Positions 37,631-51,860 of a stretch of 64,000 bases of DNA are shown here, one piece after another (position 1 is the stretch's first letter; every line of letters starts with the position of its first letter). The DNA is taken from assembly GCF_018623035.1 (NCBI RefSeq), contig NZ_CP076023.1:1984001-2048000 (forward strand), given 5' to 3'. The DNA comes from Cellulomonas dongxiuzhuiae. Lineage in GTDB: Bacteria > Actinomycetota > Actinomycetes > Actinomycetales > Cellulomonadaceae. The notes under the pieces were generated by a model, which had not been told where the DNA came from, made no database searches, and was given only the letters and a program-made list of their open reading frames with translations. A program made the position numbers and the translations under genes.

Positions 37631-38059
37631 GTGCACCCTGCCCTCGTGGCCGGCATCTGGGCCGGCGCCCTGCTCCTCTCGTCCGCGGGCGGCTGGTTCG
37701 TCACCCGCCTCGTCCTGCGCCTGGCGTCCCGCTCGCGCGACGCCGGGCGCCGCCGCGGCCACGGGCCGGTGCTGCTCGAACGCCTGAGCGTCAGCGACGG
37801 TCCCGAGGGGGAGGGGGCGCAGATCGTGCTGCGCGGCGGCACCTGGATCGGGGTCCTCGAGCGGCTCGCCGTCACAGGCAGCGTGCTGGCGGGCGTGCCC
37901 GAGGGCGTGGCGGTCGTCGTGGCGGTCAAGGGCCTCGGCCGCTACCCCGAGCTCCGCGAGAACCCGGGGGCCTCCGAGCGCTTCGTCATCGGGACGCTGG
38001 CCTCGCTGCTCTGGTCGGCGGTCATCGGCCTGGCCGCCGCGCGGGTGCTGCTGCTCTGA
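37631..38059 (+). CDS. Small membrane protein paired with SatD-like protein (DUF3307-related C-terminus)
   Basis: A 142-residue protein with an N-terminal transmembrane helix (about 5-30) and a C-terminal region (IGVLERLAVTGSVLAGVPEGVAVVVAVKGLGRYPEL...SERFVIGTLASLLWSAVIGLAAA) typical of proteins encoded next to SatD genes, where a DUF3307 domain is often also present. Here the DUF3307 part is absent. Function unknown; the pair probably acts together. Confidence 0.7.
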   Translation: MHPALVAGIWAGALLLSSAGGWFVTRLVLRLASRSRDAGRRRGHGPVLLERLSVSDGPEGEGAQIVLRGGTWIGVLERLAVTGSVLAGVPEGVAVVVAVKGLGRYPELRENPGASERFVIGTLASLLWSAVIGLAAARVLLL

Positions 38060-38076
38060 CCCGGGCGCGCGGGCGC

Positions 38077-38082
38077 TAGGAT
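38077..38082 (+). promoter_or_regulatory. -10 element (TAGGAT) of efp
   Basis: TAGGAT lies 184 bases before the efp GTG. TCTGAC 16 bases upstream is a weak -35. This implies a leader of about 175 bases. Confidence 0.45.
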
Positions 38083-38089
38083 GGTCGAC

Positions 38090-38265
38090 GGCCTGCGGCC
38101 GGTCCGTGCACCTCGTGCACCGGTCCGGCCGGGCACAGAGAGTCGGACGCGGTGGGCACCAGGTGCCCGCCCGGCGGCTCCGTGGCCGGCAGCCGTCCTG
38201 TGGGGCGCCTGTGCTCCGGACGCGCCGCACGGCGCGCACCACCACCGACCGGGAGATCGACGCTC
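38090..38265 (+). promoter_or_regulatory. Structured 5' leader of efp
   Basis: The leader can form a long hairpin (GGCCGG...GTGCAC at 38097-38111 with GTGCAC...CCGGCC at 38115-38130, with an internal loop) and a second one, GGGCAC with GTGCCC (38154-38168). GGGAGA at 38251-38256 is the Shine-Dalgarno. No riboswitch class is recognised. Confidence 0.35.
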
Positions 38266-38829
38266 GTGGCGACCACCAACGACCTGAAGAACGGCATCGT
38301 GCTGCGCATCGACGGCCAGCTGTGGACCGTCATCGAGTTCCAGCACGTCAAGCCCGGCAAGGGCGGTGCCTTCGTGCGCACCAAGCTCAAGAACGTGCTG
38401 TCCGGCAAGACCGTCGACCGCACGTTCAACGCCGGCGTGAAGGTCGAGACCGCCAGCGTCGACAAGCGCGACATGCAGTACCTGTACAAGGACGGCGACG
38501 ACTTCGTGTTCATGGACACGGACACGTTCGACCAGCTCAACGTGCCGGCCGCCACGGTCGGGGACGCCGCGAACTTCATGCTCGAGTCGCAGACGGCGCT
38601 CGTCGCGACCAACGAGGGTGTGCCGCTGTACGTCGAGCTGCCGCCGTCGGTCGTGCTCGAGGTCACCTACACCGAGCCCGGCCTGCAGGGTGACCGCTCG
38701 TCGGCCGGCACCAAGCCCGCGACCCTCGAGACCGGGTACGAGATCCAGGTCCCGCTGTTCCTCGAGGCCAACACCAGGGTCAAGGTGGACACCCGCGACG
38801 GGTCGTACCTCGGCCGCGTGAACGACTGA
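38266..38829 (+). CDS. efp: Translation elongation factor P
   Basis: A 187-residue factor that relieves ribosome stalling at polyproline stretches, of which the PilT and PilO genes in this window encode several. Three beta-barrel domains are predicted. The tip loop is KPGKGGAF with Lys32 at the position that is lysylated in E. coli; no modification gene is visible here. The end, [12 protein letters not shown], is conserved. GTG 38266 follows GGGAGA. nusB starts one base after its stop. Confidence 0.96.
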   Translation: MATTNDLKNGIVLRIDGQLWTVIEFQHVKPGKGGAFVRTKLKNVLSGKTVDRTFNAGVKVETASVDKRDMQYLYKDGDDFVFMDTDTFDQLNVPAATVGDAANFMLESQTALVATNEGVPLYVELPPSVVLEVTYTEPGLQGDRSSAGTKPATLETGYEIQVPLFLEANTRVKVDTRDGSYLGRVND

Positions 38830-38830
38830 C

Positions 38831-39247
38831 ATGGGCGCCCGGACGAAGGCACGCAAGCGCGCGCTCGACGTGCTGTTCGAGGCCGAGCAGCGCGGCCTCG
38901 ACGTCGCCGAGCTCCTCGCGCAGCGCGTCGTGGAGCCGGGCACCGAGGCGTCGCTGCCCCAGTACGCGGTCGACATCGTCGAGGGTGTGCTGGAGCACTC
39001 CGAGCGCATCGACGAGCTGCTGGCGACGCACGCGCACGGCTGGACGGTGGCGCGCATGCCGGCCGTCGACCGTGCGCTGCTGCGCCTGGGTGCCTGGGAG
39101 ATCCTCTGGAACGACGACGTGCCGGACGCGGTCGCGGTCGACGAGGCGGTGTCGCTGGCCCGCGAGCTGTCGACCGACGACTCGCCGGGGTTCGTCAACG
39201 GCCTGCTCGGCCGCCTCGTCGTCCTGAAGCCGACCCTGCTGGCCTGA
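38831..39247 (+). CDS. nusB: Transcription antitermination factor NusB
   Basis: A 138-residue all-helical RNA-binding protein that acts with NusE at boxA in rRNA antitermination. RTKARKRALDVLFEAEQRG at the start and VDEAVSLARELSTDDSPGFVNGLLGRL at the end are the family signatures. Adjacent to efp as in most actinobacteria. Confidence 0.95.
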   Translation: MGARTKARKRALDVLFEAEQRGLDVAELLAQRVVEPGTEASLPQYAVDIVEGVLEHSERIDELLATHAHGWTVARMPAVDRALLRLGAWEILWNDDVPDAVAVDEAVSLARELSTDDSPGFVNGLLGRLVVLKPTLLA

Positions 39248-39267
39248 CCGGCCACGCGAGCACCACC

Positions 39268-39303
39268 CGACGCCCGGGCACCCTCACAGGTGCTCGGGCG
39301 TCG
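39268..39303 (+). terminator. Bidirectional terminator between nusB and the GGDEF-EAL gene
   Basis: A 15-base-pair stem with one G-U pair (39268-39282 with 39289-39303) and a six-base loop lies between the convergent genes and covers the stop codon of the minus-strand gene. Confidence 0.7.
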
Positions 39304-41620
39304 TGTCGTCCAGGGACCCCTGCACGACGCGCAGCGGTCGCGGCACGAGCTGCGGACGGCGCAGGGGCAGACGAGGCCCGACCGGGCGCAGGTCCTCGAC
39401 CGCGACCAGCCCACCCGGGAGCCGCGGCTGCGGCCGGGCGCCCCGGACGGGCAGGCCCGGGGCCGGTCGACCCACGAAGTTGCCCTGCGCCTGCGGGACC
39501 CCGAGCTCGACCAGCATCTCCAGGTCCCCCGCCGACTCGACGCCCTCGGCCACGACGTCGAGCCCGTGGTGCTCCGCCAGCGCCACGATCGCCCGGACCG
39601 GTCCCGCGCCGCGCGGCGTGCGCACCTCCCGGACGAACGACCGGTCGATCTTCAGGACGTCGACGGGCAGGCGAGCGAGGCGCGCGAGCGAGCTGAACCC
39701 GGTCCCGAAGTCGTCCAGCGCGATCCGCGCCCCGCGGGCGCGCAGCTCGGACAGGACGGGCACGGCGGCGGCCGTGCGCAGCATCGTGCTCTCGGTGATC
39801 TCGATCGTCAGGTGCTCCCACGGCCCGCCGGACCAGGCGGCGTCGATGCGCTCGAGGACGTCCGGCTCGTGCAGCTCGCGTGCCGAGAGGTTCACGGCCA
39901 CCGGCATGTGGTGCCGGTCGAGCGCGCGCCGCGCCTGGCGGATCATCGACCTGCCGATCGGCACGATGAGTCCGCTCTGCTCGGCGAGCGTCAGCCAGTG
40001 CTCGGGCAGGATGAAGCTGTCGCCCTCGTGCCAGCGCGCGAGCGCCTCCAGGCCGACCACCTCGAGCGTCCGGGTGTCGACGATCGGCTGGAAGTACGCC
40101 GTGATCCGGTCCTCCTCGACCGCGCGCTCGAGCGCGGCGCGCTGCCGGCGTGCGTCCTCGGCGCGCGCCCGCAGCGCCGGGTCGAACACGCGGTGCCCGG
40201 ACTGCGTCCGCTTCGCCTCGAGCATGGCGGCGTCCGCGTGCCGCAGCAGCGCGTCGGGGTCCACGATGTCGGTCGGGTTCCACGTCGCCACGCCGCAGGT
40301 GAGGCGGGGGCCGGCCACGGTGCCGACGCGGGCGCCGAAGCCGCTGCGGATGCGGCGCGCGAGGTCGGCGAGCTCGTCGTCACCGGGTGCGCGGCACACG
40401 ACGACGGCGAACTCGTCGCCCGCGAGCCGGGCCACGTAGGTGTCGTCGTCGACCCAGCCGCGCAGGAAGCCCGCCGTGCGTCGCAGCAGGTCGTCACCCG
40501 CCGCGTGCCCCTCGCGGTCGTTGACGTCCTTGAAGCCGTCGATGTCGCAGTAGACGACCGAGACGCGCGTGCGCTCGACCGCGGCCCGCTCGAGCACCTC
40601 GCGCAGGTGGGTGTCGACCGCGCGCCGGTTCGGCAGACCGGTCAGGGTGTCCGTCACCGCGGCCCGCGACAGCCGGGCCGTGAGCGTGTACCGCTCGGCC
40701 GCCGTGGAGACCACGAGCCCCAGGTCGATGAGGAAGGTGCGCTCGTGGGGGGCGAGCCGGTCCGGGGCGGCCGGGAACAGGTCGGCGACGTAGCGGTCGC
40801 GCTGCAGCGGGCGCAGCGACCCCTCGATGCTCGGGTCGGCGAGGACCTCGCGCGCGGCATCGCGGGCCTGCAGGAGCAGCGCGTCCGCGTCGCGGTGGAA
40901 CCAGGCGCTGTTGGTGACGGCCGACAGGGCGTCGCGCATGAGCTCGCGGCGCTGTGCGGTCAGCTGCGCGCGGCGCAGGCGCGCGGACGCGAGCCACTCG
41001 AGCCCGACGGCCAGCGGCAGCGGCCACAGGCTCGCGAGCACGGCGCCCACCGGCCGGCCCGCGAGCAGGACCCCGGCGGTGAGGGCGCCCATCGAGACCC
41101 CCGCGGCGCAGACCAGCAGCACGCCGAGGCGGTTGAGCCGCACGCTGCCGAGGGCCGCCACGACGTAACCGACCACCACGCCGAGGGCGACGAACAGCAG
41201 CGCGACCGCCACGGGCCTGGCCGTCGGCGGGCCCGGGTCGTCGACGGGACCGAACGTGAGGAACCACAGCGCGGTCCGCAGGACGAGGACGACGGCGGCG
41301 GCCGTCACCCACGGGCGCAGCCGCGGCCCCCCGCCGCCGAACGCGCGGGTCGCGGGGAGGCACAGCAGGGCCACGACGCCCACGAGCTGGCCGTGCAGGA
41401 ACGACAGCGCCTCGCGCGCCTCGGGCGCGACCGTGACGCCGTGCAGGCCCGCGACGAGCACCAGCCCGGCCATCGCGACGGAGAGGGCCAGGGACCACGT
41501 CGACCCCTCGGAGCGCAGCGCGCCGCGCCACCAGACCCACTGCAGCACGCAGAAGCCACCGACCAGACCGGCAGCGAGGAACTGTAGGACGGTGGTCCAC
41601 AGGGGGACGTCGCCGAGCAT
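39284..41620 (-). CDS. Membrane GGDEF-EAL protein (c-di-GMP enzyme)
   Basis: A 778-residue protein. About seven transmembrane helices (1-220) lead to a linker (about 220-330), a GGDEF domain and an EAL domain. The GGDEF active-site motif is AGDEF (about 400-404), with Ala for the first Gly, so cyclase activity is uncertain. The EAL domain keeps EAL (about 523), NLSARE, EITES, DDFGTG, KIDRSFV, EGVES and QGNFVGRP, so phosphodiesterase activity is likely. The last 55 residues are Pro/Arg-rich. It is monocistronic; a FliA/WhiG-type promoter lies seven bases before its ATG. Confidence 0.93.
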   Translation of the reverse strand: MLGDVPLWTTVLQFLAAGLVGGFCVLQWVWWRGALRSEGSTWSLALSVAMAGLVLVAGLHGVTVAPEAREALSFLHGQLVGVVALLCLPATRAFGGGGPRLRPWVTAAAVVLVLRTALWFLTFGPVDDPGPPTARPVAVALLFVALGVVVGYVVAALGSVRLNRLGVLLVCAAGVSMGALTAGVLLAGRPVGAVLASLWPLPLAVGLEWLASARLRRAQLTAQRRELMRDALSAVTNSAWFHRDADALLLQARDAAREVLADPSIEGSLRPLQRDRYVADLFPAAPDRLAPHERTFLIDLGLVVSTAAERYTLTARLSRAAVTDTLTGLPNRRAVDTHLREVLERAAVERTRVSVVYCDIDGFKDVNDREGHAAGDDLLRRTAGFLRGWVDDDTYVARLAGDEFAVVVCRAPGDDELADLARRIRSGFGARVGTVAGPRLTCGVATWNPTDIVDPDALLRHADAAMLEAKRTQSGHRVFDPALRARAEDARRQRAALERAVEEDRITAYFQPIVDTRTLEVVGLEALARWHEGDSFILPEHWLTLAEQSGLIVPIGRSMIRQARRALDRHHMPVAVNLSARELHEPDVLERIDAAWSGGPWEHLTIEITESTMLRTAAAVPVLSELRARGARIALDDFGTGFSSLARLARLPVDVLKIDRSFVREVRTPRGAGPVRAIVALAEHHGLDVVAEGVESAGDLEMLVELGVPQAQGNFVGRPAPGLPVRGARPQPRLPGGLVAVEDLRPVGPRLPLRRPQLVPRPLRVVQGSLDDTTPEHL

Positions 41621-41627
41621 GTGGGGA

Positions 41628-41656
41628 ACATCGGCGCACGTCGGGCCCGGGATGAA
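41628..41656 (-). promoter_or_regulatory. FliA/WhiG-type promoter of the GGDEF-EAL gene
   Basis: Read on the minus strand: TTCA (41656-41653), 17 bases, then GCCGATGT (41635-41628). The GCCGAT core is perfect. The -10 ends seven bases before the ATG at 41620, so the mRNA would be leaderless. It is the same pattern as the four pilus promoters 13-24 kb away. Confidence 0.55.
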
Positions 41657-41751
41657 CGAACCACCGGGTGATGCTCACCCACCCGTACGGCCGTCCGCGC
41701 GGCGTGCCGCGCGTCACGTCGCGCCGTGCGGGACGGCGCCGCGAGCGACGG

Positions 41752-41757
41752 TAGGAT
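41752..41757 (+). promoter_or_regulatory. -10 element (TAGGAT) of the pyr operon
   Basis: TAGGAT lies upstream of the PyrR hairpin; transcription from about 41764 gives a leader of about 52 bases that contains the whole hairpin. Confidence 0.5.
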
Positions 41758-41770
41758 CGGCCGCGAGCAA

Positions 41771-43457
<1,687 letters not shown>

Positions 43458-43461
<4 letters not shown>

Positions 43462-44768
43462 CGACGTATCTGCTGACCGGGGCCCGGCCGCTGGGCGGCG
43501 ACCCCACCGACGTGCTGATCGCCGACGGCGTCGTGGCCGCGATGGGCGCGGACGCGCGACGGGGTGGCGCGGACGCCGTCGTCGTCGACGCCACCGGCCT
43601 CGTGCTGCTGCCCGGGCTGGTCGACCTCCACACGCACCTGCGCGAGCCGGGGCGCGAGGACGCCGAGACCGTGGAGTCCGGGACCCGCGCGGCGGCGCTC
43701 GGCGGGTTCACCGCGGTGCACGCGATGGCGAACACGACGCCCACGCAGGACACCGCGGGCGTCGTCGAGCAGGTCTGGCGCCTGGGCCGCGACGCGGGCT
43801 GGTGCGACGTGCACCCCGTCGGCGCGGTGACCGTCGGCCTGGCGGGGGAGCGCCTCGCCGAGCTGTCGGCCATGGCGCGGTCCGCCGCCGCCGTGCGCGT
43901 CTTCTCGGACGACGGCAAGTGCGTGCACGACCCGGTCGTGATGCGCCGCGCGCTGGAGTACGTCAAGGCGTTCGACGGTGTCGTCGCGCAGCACGCCCAG
44001 GAGCCGCGGCTCACCGAGGGCGCGCAGATGCACGAGGGCGTGGTCTCCGCCGAGCTGGGCCTGACGGGCTGGCCGGCGGTGGCGGAGGAGGCCATCGTCG
44101 CGCGCGACGTCCTGCTCGCGGAGCACGTCGGCTCGCGCCTGCACGTGCTGCACCTGTCCACCGCGGGCTCGGTCGAGATCGTGCGGTGGGCCAAGGCCCG
44201 CGGCATCGACGTGACGGCCGAGGTGACGCCGCACCACCTCATGCTGACCGACGACCTCGTGCGCGGCTACGACCCGCGCTTCAAGGTGAACCCGCCGCTG
44301 CGCACGGCCGAGGACGTCGAGGCCGTCCGCCAGGGGCTGGCCGACGGCACGATCGACACCGTGGGCACCGACCACGCACCCCACGCGCGGGAGGACAAGG
44401 ACTGCGAGTGGGGCGCCGCGGCCTTCGGCATGACGGGCCTGGAGACCGCGCTGTCGGTCGTGCAGGCGACCATGGTCGACACCGGCCGCCTGACCTGGGC
44501 AGACGTCGCACGCGTCATGTCGGCCGCACCCGCGCGGATCGGCCGCGTGGCCGGCCACGGTCGGCCGATCGCCGTCGGTGAGCCCGCGAACCTCACGCTC
44601 GTCGACCCGGCCGCGCGTCGCGTCGTCGTCCCGGAGGAGCAGGCGACCGCGAGCGTCAACTCGCCGTTCGCGGGCCGCGAGCTGCCGGGCCGCGTGGTCG
44701 CCACGTTCCTGCGCGGGCGCGCGACCGTGCTCGACGGTGCACCGGTCGAGCGCGGGGTGCACGTCTGA
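43458..44768 (+). CDS. pyrC: Dihydroorotase
   Basis: A 436-residue zinc amidohydrolase that closes carbamoyl aspartate to dihydroorotate. [10 protein letters not shown] gives the metal HxH and substrate Arg, MANTTPTQD the Asn, KVNPPLR and GTDHAPH the remaining metal and catalytic residues. This is the class I type normally encoded next to pyrB. It overlaps the next ATG by one base. Confidence 0.96.
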
Positions 44769-45319
44769 TGCCCGTCTGGCTCTCCGTCACGGTCCTGGCC
44801 GCGCTCGCGGTGCTGGGCCTGTGGGGCATGTGGCACGGCTGGCGGGCGCGCGGGCGCCGGACCGCGGCCCTCGTGCCGACCCTGCCCGACGTGCCCGGCA
44901 CGCGCGGTGCCCCGCTCACGGACGACCTCGAGGCGGTCTACGTGTCCTCGACGCGCTCGGGCGACTGGCTCGACCGCGTCGTGGCCCACGACCTGGGCGT
45001 GCGCAGCCCGGCACGCGTGCGGGTGCACGCGGACGGCGTGCTCGTCGCCCGGACGGGCGCGCGTGACGTCTGGGTCCCCGCCGGCGCGCTGAGCGCCGTC
45101 GGCACGACGAGCGGGCAGGCCGGTAAGTTCGTCGGCCGCGACGAGCTCGTCGTCCTCACCTGGGTGCCCGACGCCACGTCGGGCACCGCCATCGACACCG
45201 CGCTGCAGGTGCGCCACGACGACGCACGCGCCGCGCTGCTCGCCGCCGTGCGCACCCTGCCGGCAGCGCCCACCGACACCGACACGACGCCGTCCGCGGC
45301 GCAGGAGGAGCAGGCATGA
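44768..45319 (+). CDS. Membrane-anchored protein of the pyr operon, PH-like fold
   Basis: A 183-residue protein with one N-terminal transmembrane helix (about 5-25) and a soluble beta-rich domain ([52 protein letters not shown]). A protein of this type sits between pyrC and carA in many actinobacteria, including the mycobacterial Rv1382 position. Function unknown; some homologues are called transporters without evidence. It overlaps carA by four bases. Confidence 0.75.
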   Translation: MPVWLSVTVLAALAVLGLWGMWHGWRARGRRTAALVPTLPDVPGTRGAPLTDDLEAVYVSSTRSGDWLDRVVAHDLGVRSPARVRVHADGVLVARTGARDVWVPAGALSAVGTTSGQAGKFVGRDELVVLTWVPDATSGTAIDTALQVRHDDARAALLAAVRTLPAAPTDTDTTPSAAQEEQA

Positions 45320-46535
45320 GCGACGCGATCCTCGTCCTCGAGGACGGCCGCACGTTCGCCGGACGGGCCTACGGGGCCACCGGACGCACCGTCGGCGAGA
45401 TCGTCTTCAACACCGGCATGACGGGCTACCAGGAGACCCTGACCGACCCGTCGTACCACCGGCAGATCGTCGTGATGACGGCGCCCCACATCGGCAACAC
45501 CGGCGTGAACGACGAGGACCCCGAGTCGTCGCGCATCTGGGTGGCGGGCTACGTCGTGCGCGACCCCGCGCGGCGCTCGTCGAGCTGGCGTGCGCGCCGT
45601 TCCCTCGACGAGGACCTGGTCGCGCAGGGCGTGGTCGGGATCAGCGACGTCGACACCCGTGCGCTCACGCGGCACCTGCGCGAGCGCGGGGTCATGCGCG
45701 CCGGCATCTTCTCCGGCGACGCGATCGTGCGTCCCGAGGGTGAGCGGCGCCCGGTCGACGAGCTGGTCGACGAGGTGCTGGCCGCACCGCAGATGGCCGG
45801 TGCCGACCTGGCGGGCGAGGTCAGCGTCGACGAGTCGTACGTCGTGCAGGCCCTGGACGCCGACGGCGCACCGCTGGACGCCCCGTACGCGCGGGTCGCT
45901 GCCGTCGACCTCGGCATCAAGTCGATGACGCCGCAGCGCCTGGCGGAGCGCGGCGTCGAGGTGCACGTGCTGCCCGCGACGTCGTCGATCGAGGACGTGC
46001 TCGCGGTGCAGCCCGACGGCGTGTTCTTCTCCAACGGCCCCGGCGACCCGTCGGCGGCGCGCCACGAGATCGACGTGCTGCGCGGCGTGCTCGACCGGCG
46101 GATCCCGTTCTTCGGGATCTGCTACGGCAACCAGCTGTTCGGCCGTGCGCTCGGCTTCGGCACCTACAAGCTGCGCTACGGGCACCGCGGCGTGAACCAG
46201 CCCGTCGTCGACCGCACGACCGGCAAGGTGGAGATCACGGCCCACAACCACGGCTTCGCCGTGGACGCCCCGCTGGACGGCGAGACGGCCGCGCCCTTCG
46301 ACGGCGGTCGCTACGGGCGCGTGCGGGTGTCGCACATCGACCTCAACGACGACGTCGTCGAGGGCCTCGAGGCGCTCGACCTGCCCGCGTTCTCCGTGCA
46401 GTACCACCCGGAGGCTGCGGCCGGACCGCACGACGCCGCCTACCTGTTCGACCGCTTCCTCGACCTCATGACCACGCACCGCGACGGCTCCGGCTCGGCC
46501 GCGGACGCCGCCACCACCGGAAAGGGCGCCGCCTG

Positions 46536-46536
<1 letters not shown>
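45316..46536 (+). CDS. carA: Carbamoyl-phosphate synthase, small (glutaminase) subunit
   Basis: A 406-residue glutamine amidotransferase that feeds ammonia to CarB. The N-terminal CPSase domain has [14 protein letters not shown] and [15 protein letters not shown]. The triad is Cys269 (GICYGNQ) with the His and Glu of QYHPEA. GICYGNQ replaces the commoner GICLGHQ, a known actinobacterial variation. It overlaps carB by one base. Confidence 0.97.
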
Positions 46537-49870
<3,334 letters not shown>

Positions 49871-49874
<4 letters not shown>

Positions 49875-50719
49875 CGGGCGCGCCGTTCGGCGCCCGCCTG
49901 GCGGCGGCCATGGACGCGCACGGGCCCCTGTGCGTCGGGATCGACCCGCACGCGTCGCTCCTCGCCGAGTGGGGGCTGCCCGACGACGCGACGGGCGTGC
50001 GCGAGTTCGCGCTCCGGGTCCTGGAGGCCGTCGCGGGGCGGGTCGCGGCGGTCAAGCCGCAGGCGGCCTTCTTCGAGCGGCACGGCTCCGCGGGGGTCGC
50101 GGTCCTCGAGGAGGTCGTCGCGGCGGGCCGGGAGACCGGGACGCTCGTCGTGGTGGACGCCAAGCGCGGCGACATCGGCTCGACCATGGGTGCCTACGCG
50201 GACGCGTTCCTGCGCGACGGCTCGCCGCTCGCCGGTGACGCGCTGACGGTCTCGCCCTACCTGGGGTTCGGTTCGCTCGACCCGGCCGTCGACCTCGCCC
50301 TGTCGACGGGACGCGGGCTGTTCGTGCTGTGCCTCACCTCGAACAAGGAGGGGCACGAGGTGCAGCACGCGCGTACGGAGGAGGGCGTGAGCGTCGCGGC
50401 GACGATGGCCGCGCGTGCCGCGGCGCTCAACGCCGGGGCGGCGCCGCTCGGGTCGGTCGGGCTGGTCGTCGGTGCGACGGTGGGCGACGCCGCGGTGCGC
50501 GCAGGCGTGGACCTGGCTCGCGTCAACGGCCCCCTGCTGGCGCCCGGGGTGGGCGCGCAGGGTGCCGGTGCGGCGGAGCTGTCCCGGGTGTTCGGGGGAG
50601 CCCGCCACCAGGTGCTGGCGTCGTCCAGCAGGGGAGTGCTCCGCGCGGGTCCGGACGTGGGGGCGCTGCGTGCGGCGGCGCTCCGCGCGAGCTCTGAGGC
50701 GGCCGCAGCCCTGCGCTGA
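49871..50719 (+). CDS. pyrF: Orotidine 5'-phosphate decarboxylase (type 2)
   Basis: A 282-residue TIM-barrel enzyme that makes [15 protein letters not shown] at the start and [11 protein letters not shown] with the catalytic Lys are the type 2 signatures used in actinobacteria. Last gene of the pyr operon; pyrD and pyrE are not in the window. Confidence 0.95.
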
Positions 50720-50723
50720 CCGG

Positions 50724-50751
50724 GCATGCGGTGCGCGTGGCGTCCGCATGC
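50724..50751 (+). terminator. Hairpin at the end of the pyr operon
   Basis: GCATGCGG (50724-50731) pairs with CCGCATGC (50744-50751), five bases after the pyrF stop. No U-tract. Possible terminator. Confidence 0.5.
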
Positions 50752-50776
50752 TCGTTCGCGGTGAACAATAACGGAA

Positions 50777-50905
50777 CCTAGCGCTCGAACAGGCTAGGGA
50801 ACTGACCAGAAGGGCGGCCTGACGGCCGCCGGCACGGACCAACGACCGACCCAGAACGCCGGGGGCCGGTTGCGCGCACGTCCGATGTCCTAGCTGGTCG
50901 CTAGG
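50777..50905 (+). repeat. Two CCTAGC/GCTAGG inverted repeats before the recombinase-like gene
   Basis: CCTAGC (50777-50782) with GCTAGG (50793-50798), spacer ten; and CCTAGC (50889-50894) with GCTAGG (50900-50905), spacer five. The second overlaps the -10 TAGGGT (50902-50907) of the gene at 50914, so a protein bound there would block its promoter. The rest of this 194-base gap has a short A-rich patch near 50764-50774 and no gene. Confidence 0.55.
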
Positions 50906-50907
50906 GT
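50902..50907 (+). promoter_or_regulatory. -10 element (TAGGGT), leaderless spacing
   Basis: TAGGGT lies six bases before the GTG at 50914, and its first four bases are part of the downstream inverted repeat. Confidence 0.5.
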
Positions 50908-50913
50908 GCGGAC

Positions 50914-51816
50914 GTGCCGAGAGACGCGACCGTGGAACAGGCCGTGGGGCGGTACCTCGGGTTGCTCGGGGACCGGCACCCCAGTACCGCGCGCGCCTAC
51001 CGATGGGCCCTGGCGAACCTCCGCGACGCGGCGGGGGAGGAGGGGCTGTCCCACGTCCTCGGCAGCGAGGTGCTCGCCCAGTGGCTCGTGTCGCCGACCG
51101 GCGCCGGGCGTGAGCCGTCGGCGGCGTCCGTGCGGCAGCGCGCGACCGCCGCGCGCGGGCTCGTGCGGTTCGCGACGGACGCACGGCTGCTCGACGCCCC
51201 CACGGCGCAGGCTGCGCTCGAGGCGCTGAGCCGCCCGGCGACCCCGGCCGTCGTGCGGGACACGGCTCCGGCACGCCTCCTCCTCGCGCGCGCTGAGGGT
51301 CGACGCCCCCACGGCGTCTCGTGGCACGTCTGGGTCCGGTTCCGCGCGCACGCGCTGACGCTCGCCGACACCGGTGCGACCGAGCGTGACCTGGCGCGGG
51401 CGTGCGTGACCGACCTCGCCGCCGACCGCACGGCCCTCGTGCTGGACGGGACGACGCACGGGTTGGGGGAGCCGGCGCGCCATGCCGTCGGGACGTGGCT
51501 CTCGTCACGCGAGCAGCTCGTCGCGACGCTCCAGGGCAGCCCGCCGCCGCAGCTCTGGGTGCGGGCGCACCCCTCGGTCCACCCGCGGACCGGCGCGGTC
51601 GCGGCCGTCGGCATGCCGATCACCGCCCGGGGGCTGCGCAAGGCCTTCCAGGACGTGGTGGCGGCGCTCGTCGACGGTGACCCCCGCCTGGGGACCTGCA
51701 CCGTCGCGCACGTACGCGCCCTCGCGCCGGTCAGGACCGCGGCCCGGGGCGAGCCCGCCACGCCCGCCCGGCGCCCCCCGACGGGCCCGCCCGAGGGCGC
51801 CGACGAGCCGGGCTGA
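50914..51816 (+). CDS. Tyrosine-recombinase-like protein lacking catalytic residues
   Basis: A 300-residue protein. Residues about 5-105 (VEQAVGRYLGLLGDRHPSTARAYRWALANL...TAARGLVRFA) look like the SAM-like core-binding domain of XerC/D-type integrases. The following half has a TGATERDLARACVTDL segment where integrases have TGLRISEL, so the first catalytic Arg is replaced by Thr; the later AHVRAL is out of register for HxxR, and there is no Tyr in the C-terminal two thirds. It probably binds DNA without cutting it. There are no att-like repeats or phage genes nearby. It sits between pyrF and mihF. Confidence 0.6.
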   Translation: MPRDATVEQAVGRYLGLLGDRHPSTARAYRWALANLRDAAGEEGLSHVLGSEVLAQWLVSPTGAGREPSAASVRQRATAARGLVRFATDARLLDAPTAQAALEALSRPATPAVVRDTAPARLLLARAEGRRPHGVSWHVWVRFRAHALTLADTGATERDLARACVTDLAADRTALVLDGTTHGLGEPARHAVGTWLSSREQLVATLQGSPPPQLWVRAHPSVHPRTGAVAAVGMPITARGLRKAFQDVVAALVDGDPRLGTCTVAHVRALAPVRTAARGEPATPARRPPTGPPEGADEPG

Positions 51817-51860
51817 CCGGCGTCGGCGCAGGTCCAGGCGCGACACGCGACCCGCCCGCG

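Noticed and set aside
50720..51816. Integrated element or prophage around the integrase-like gene
   Set aside because: No tRNA target, direct repeats, phage or transfer genes and no compositional shift; the flanking genes are housekeeping genes in a usual order.
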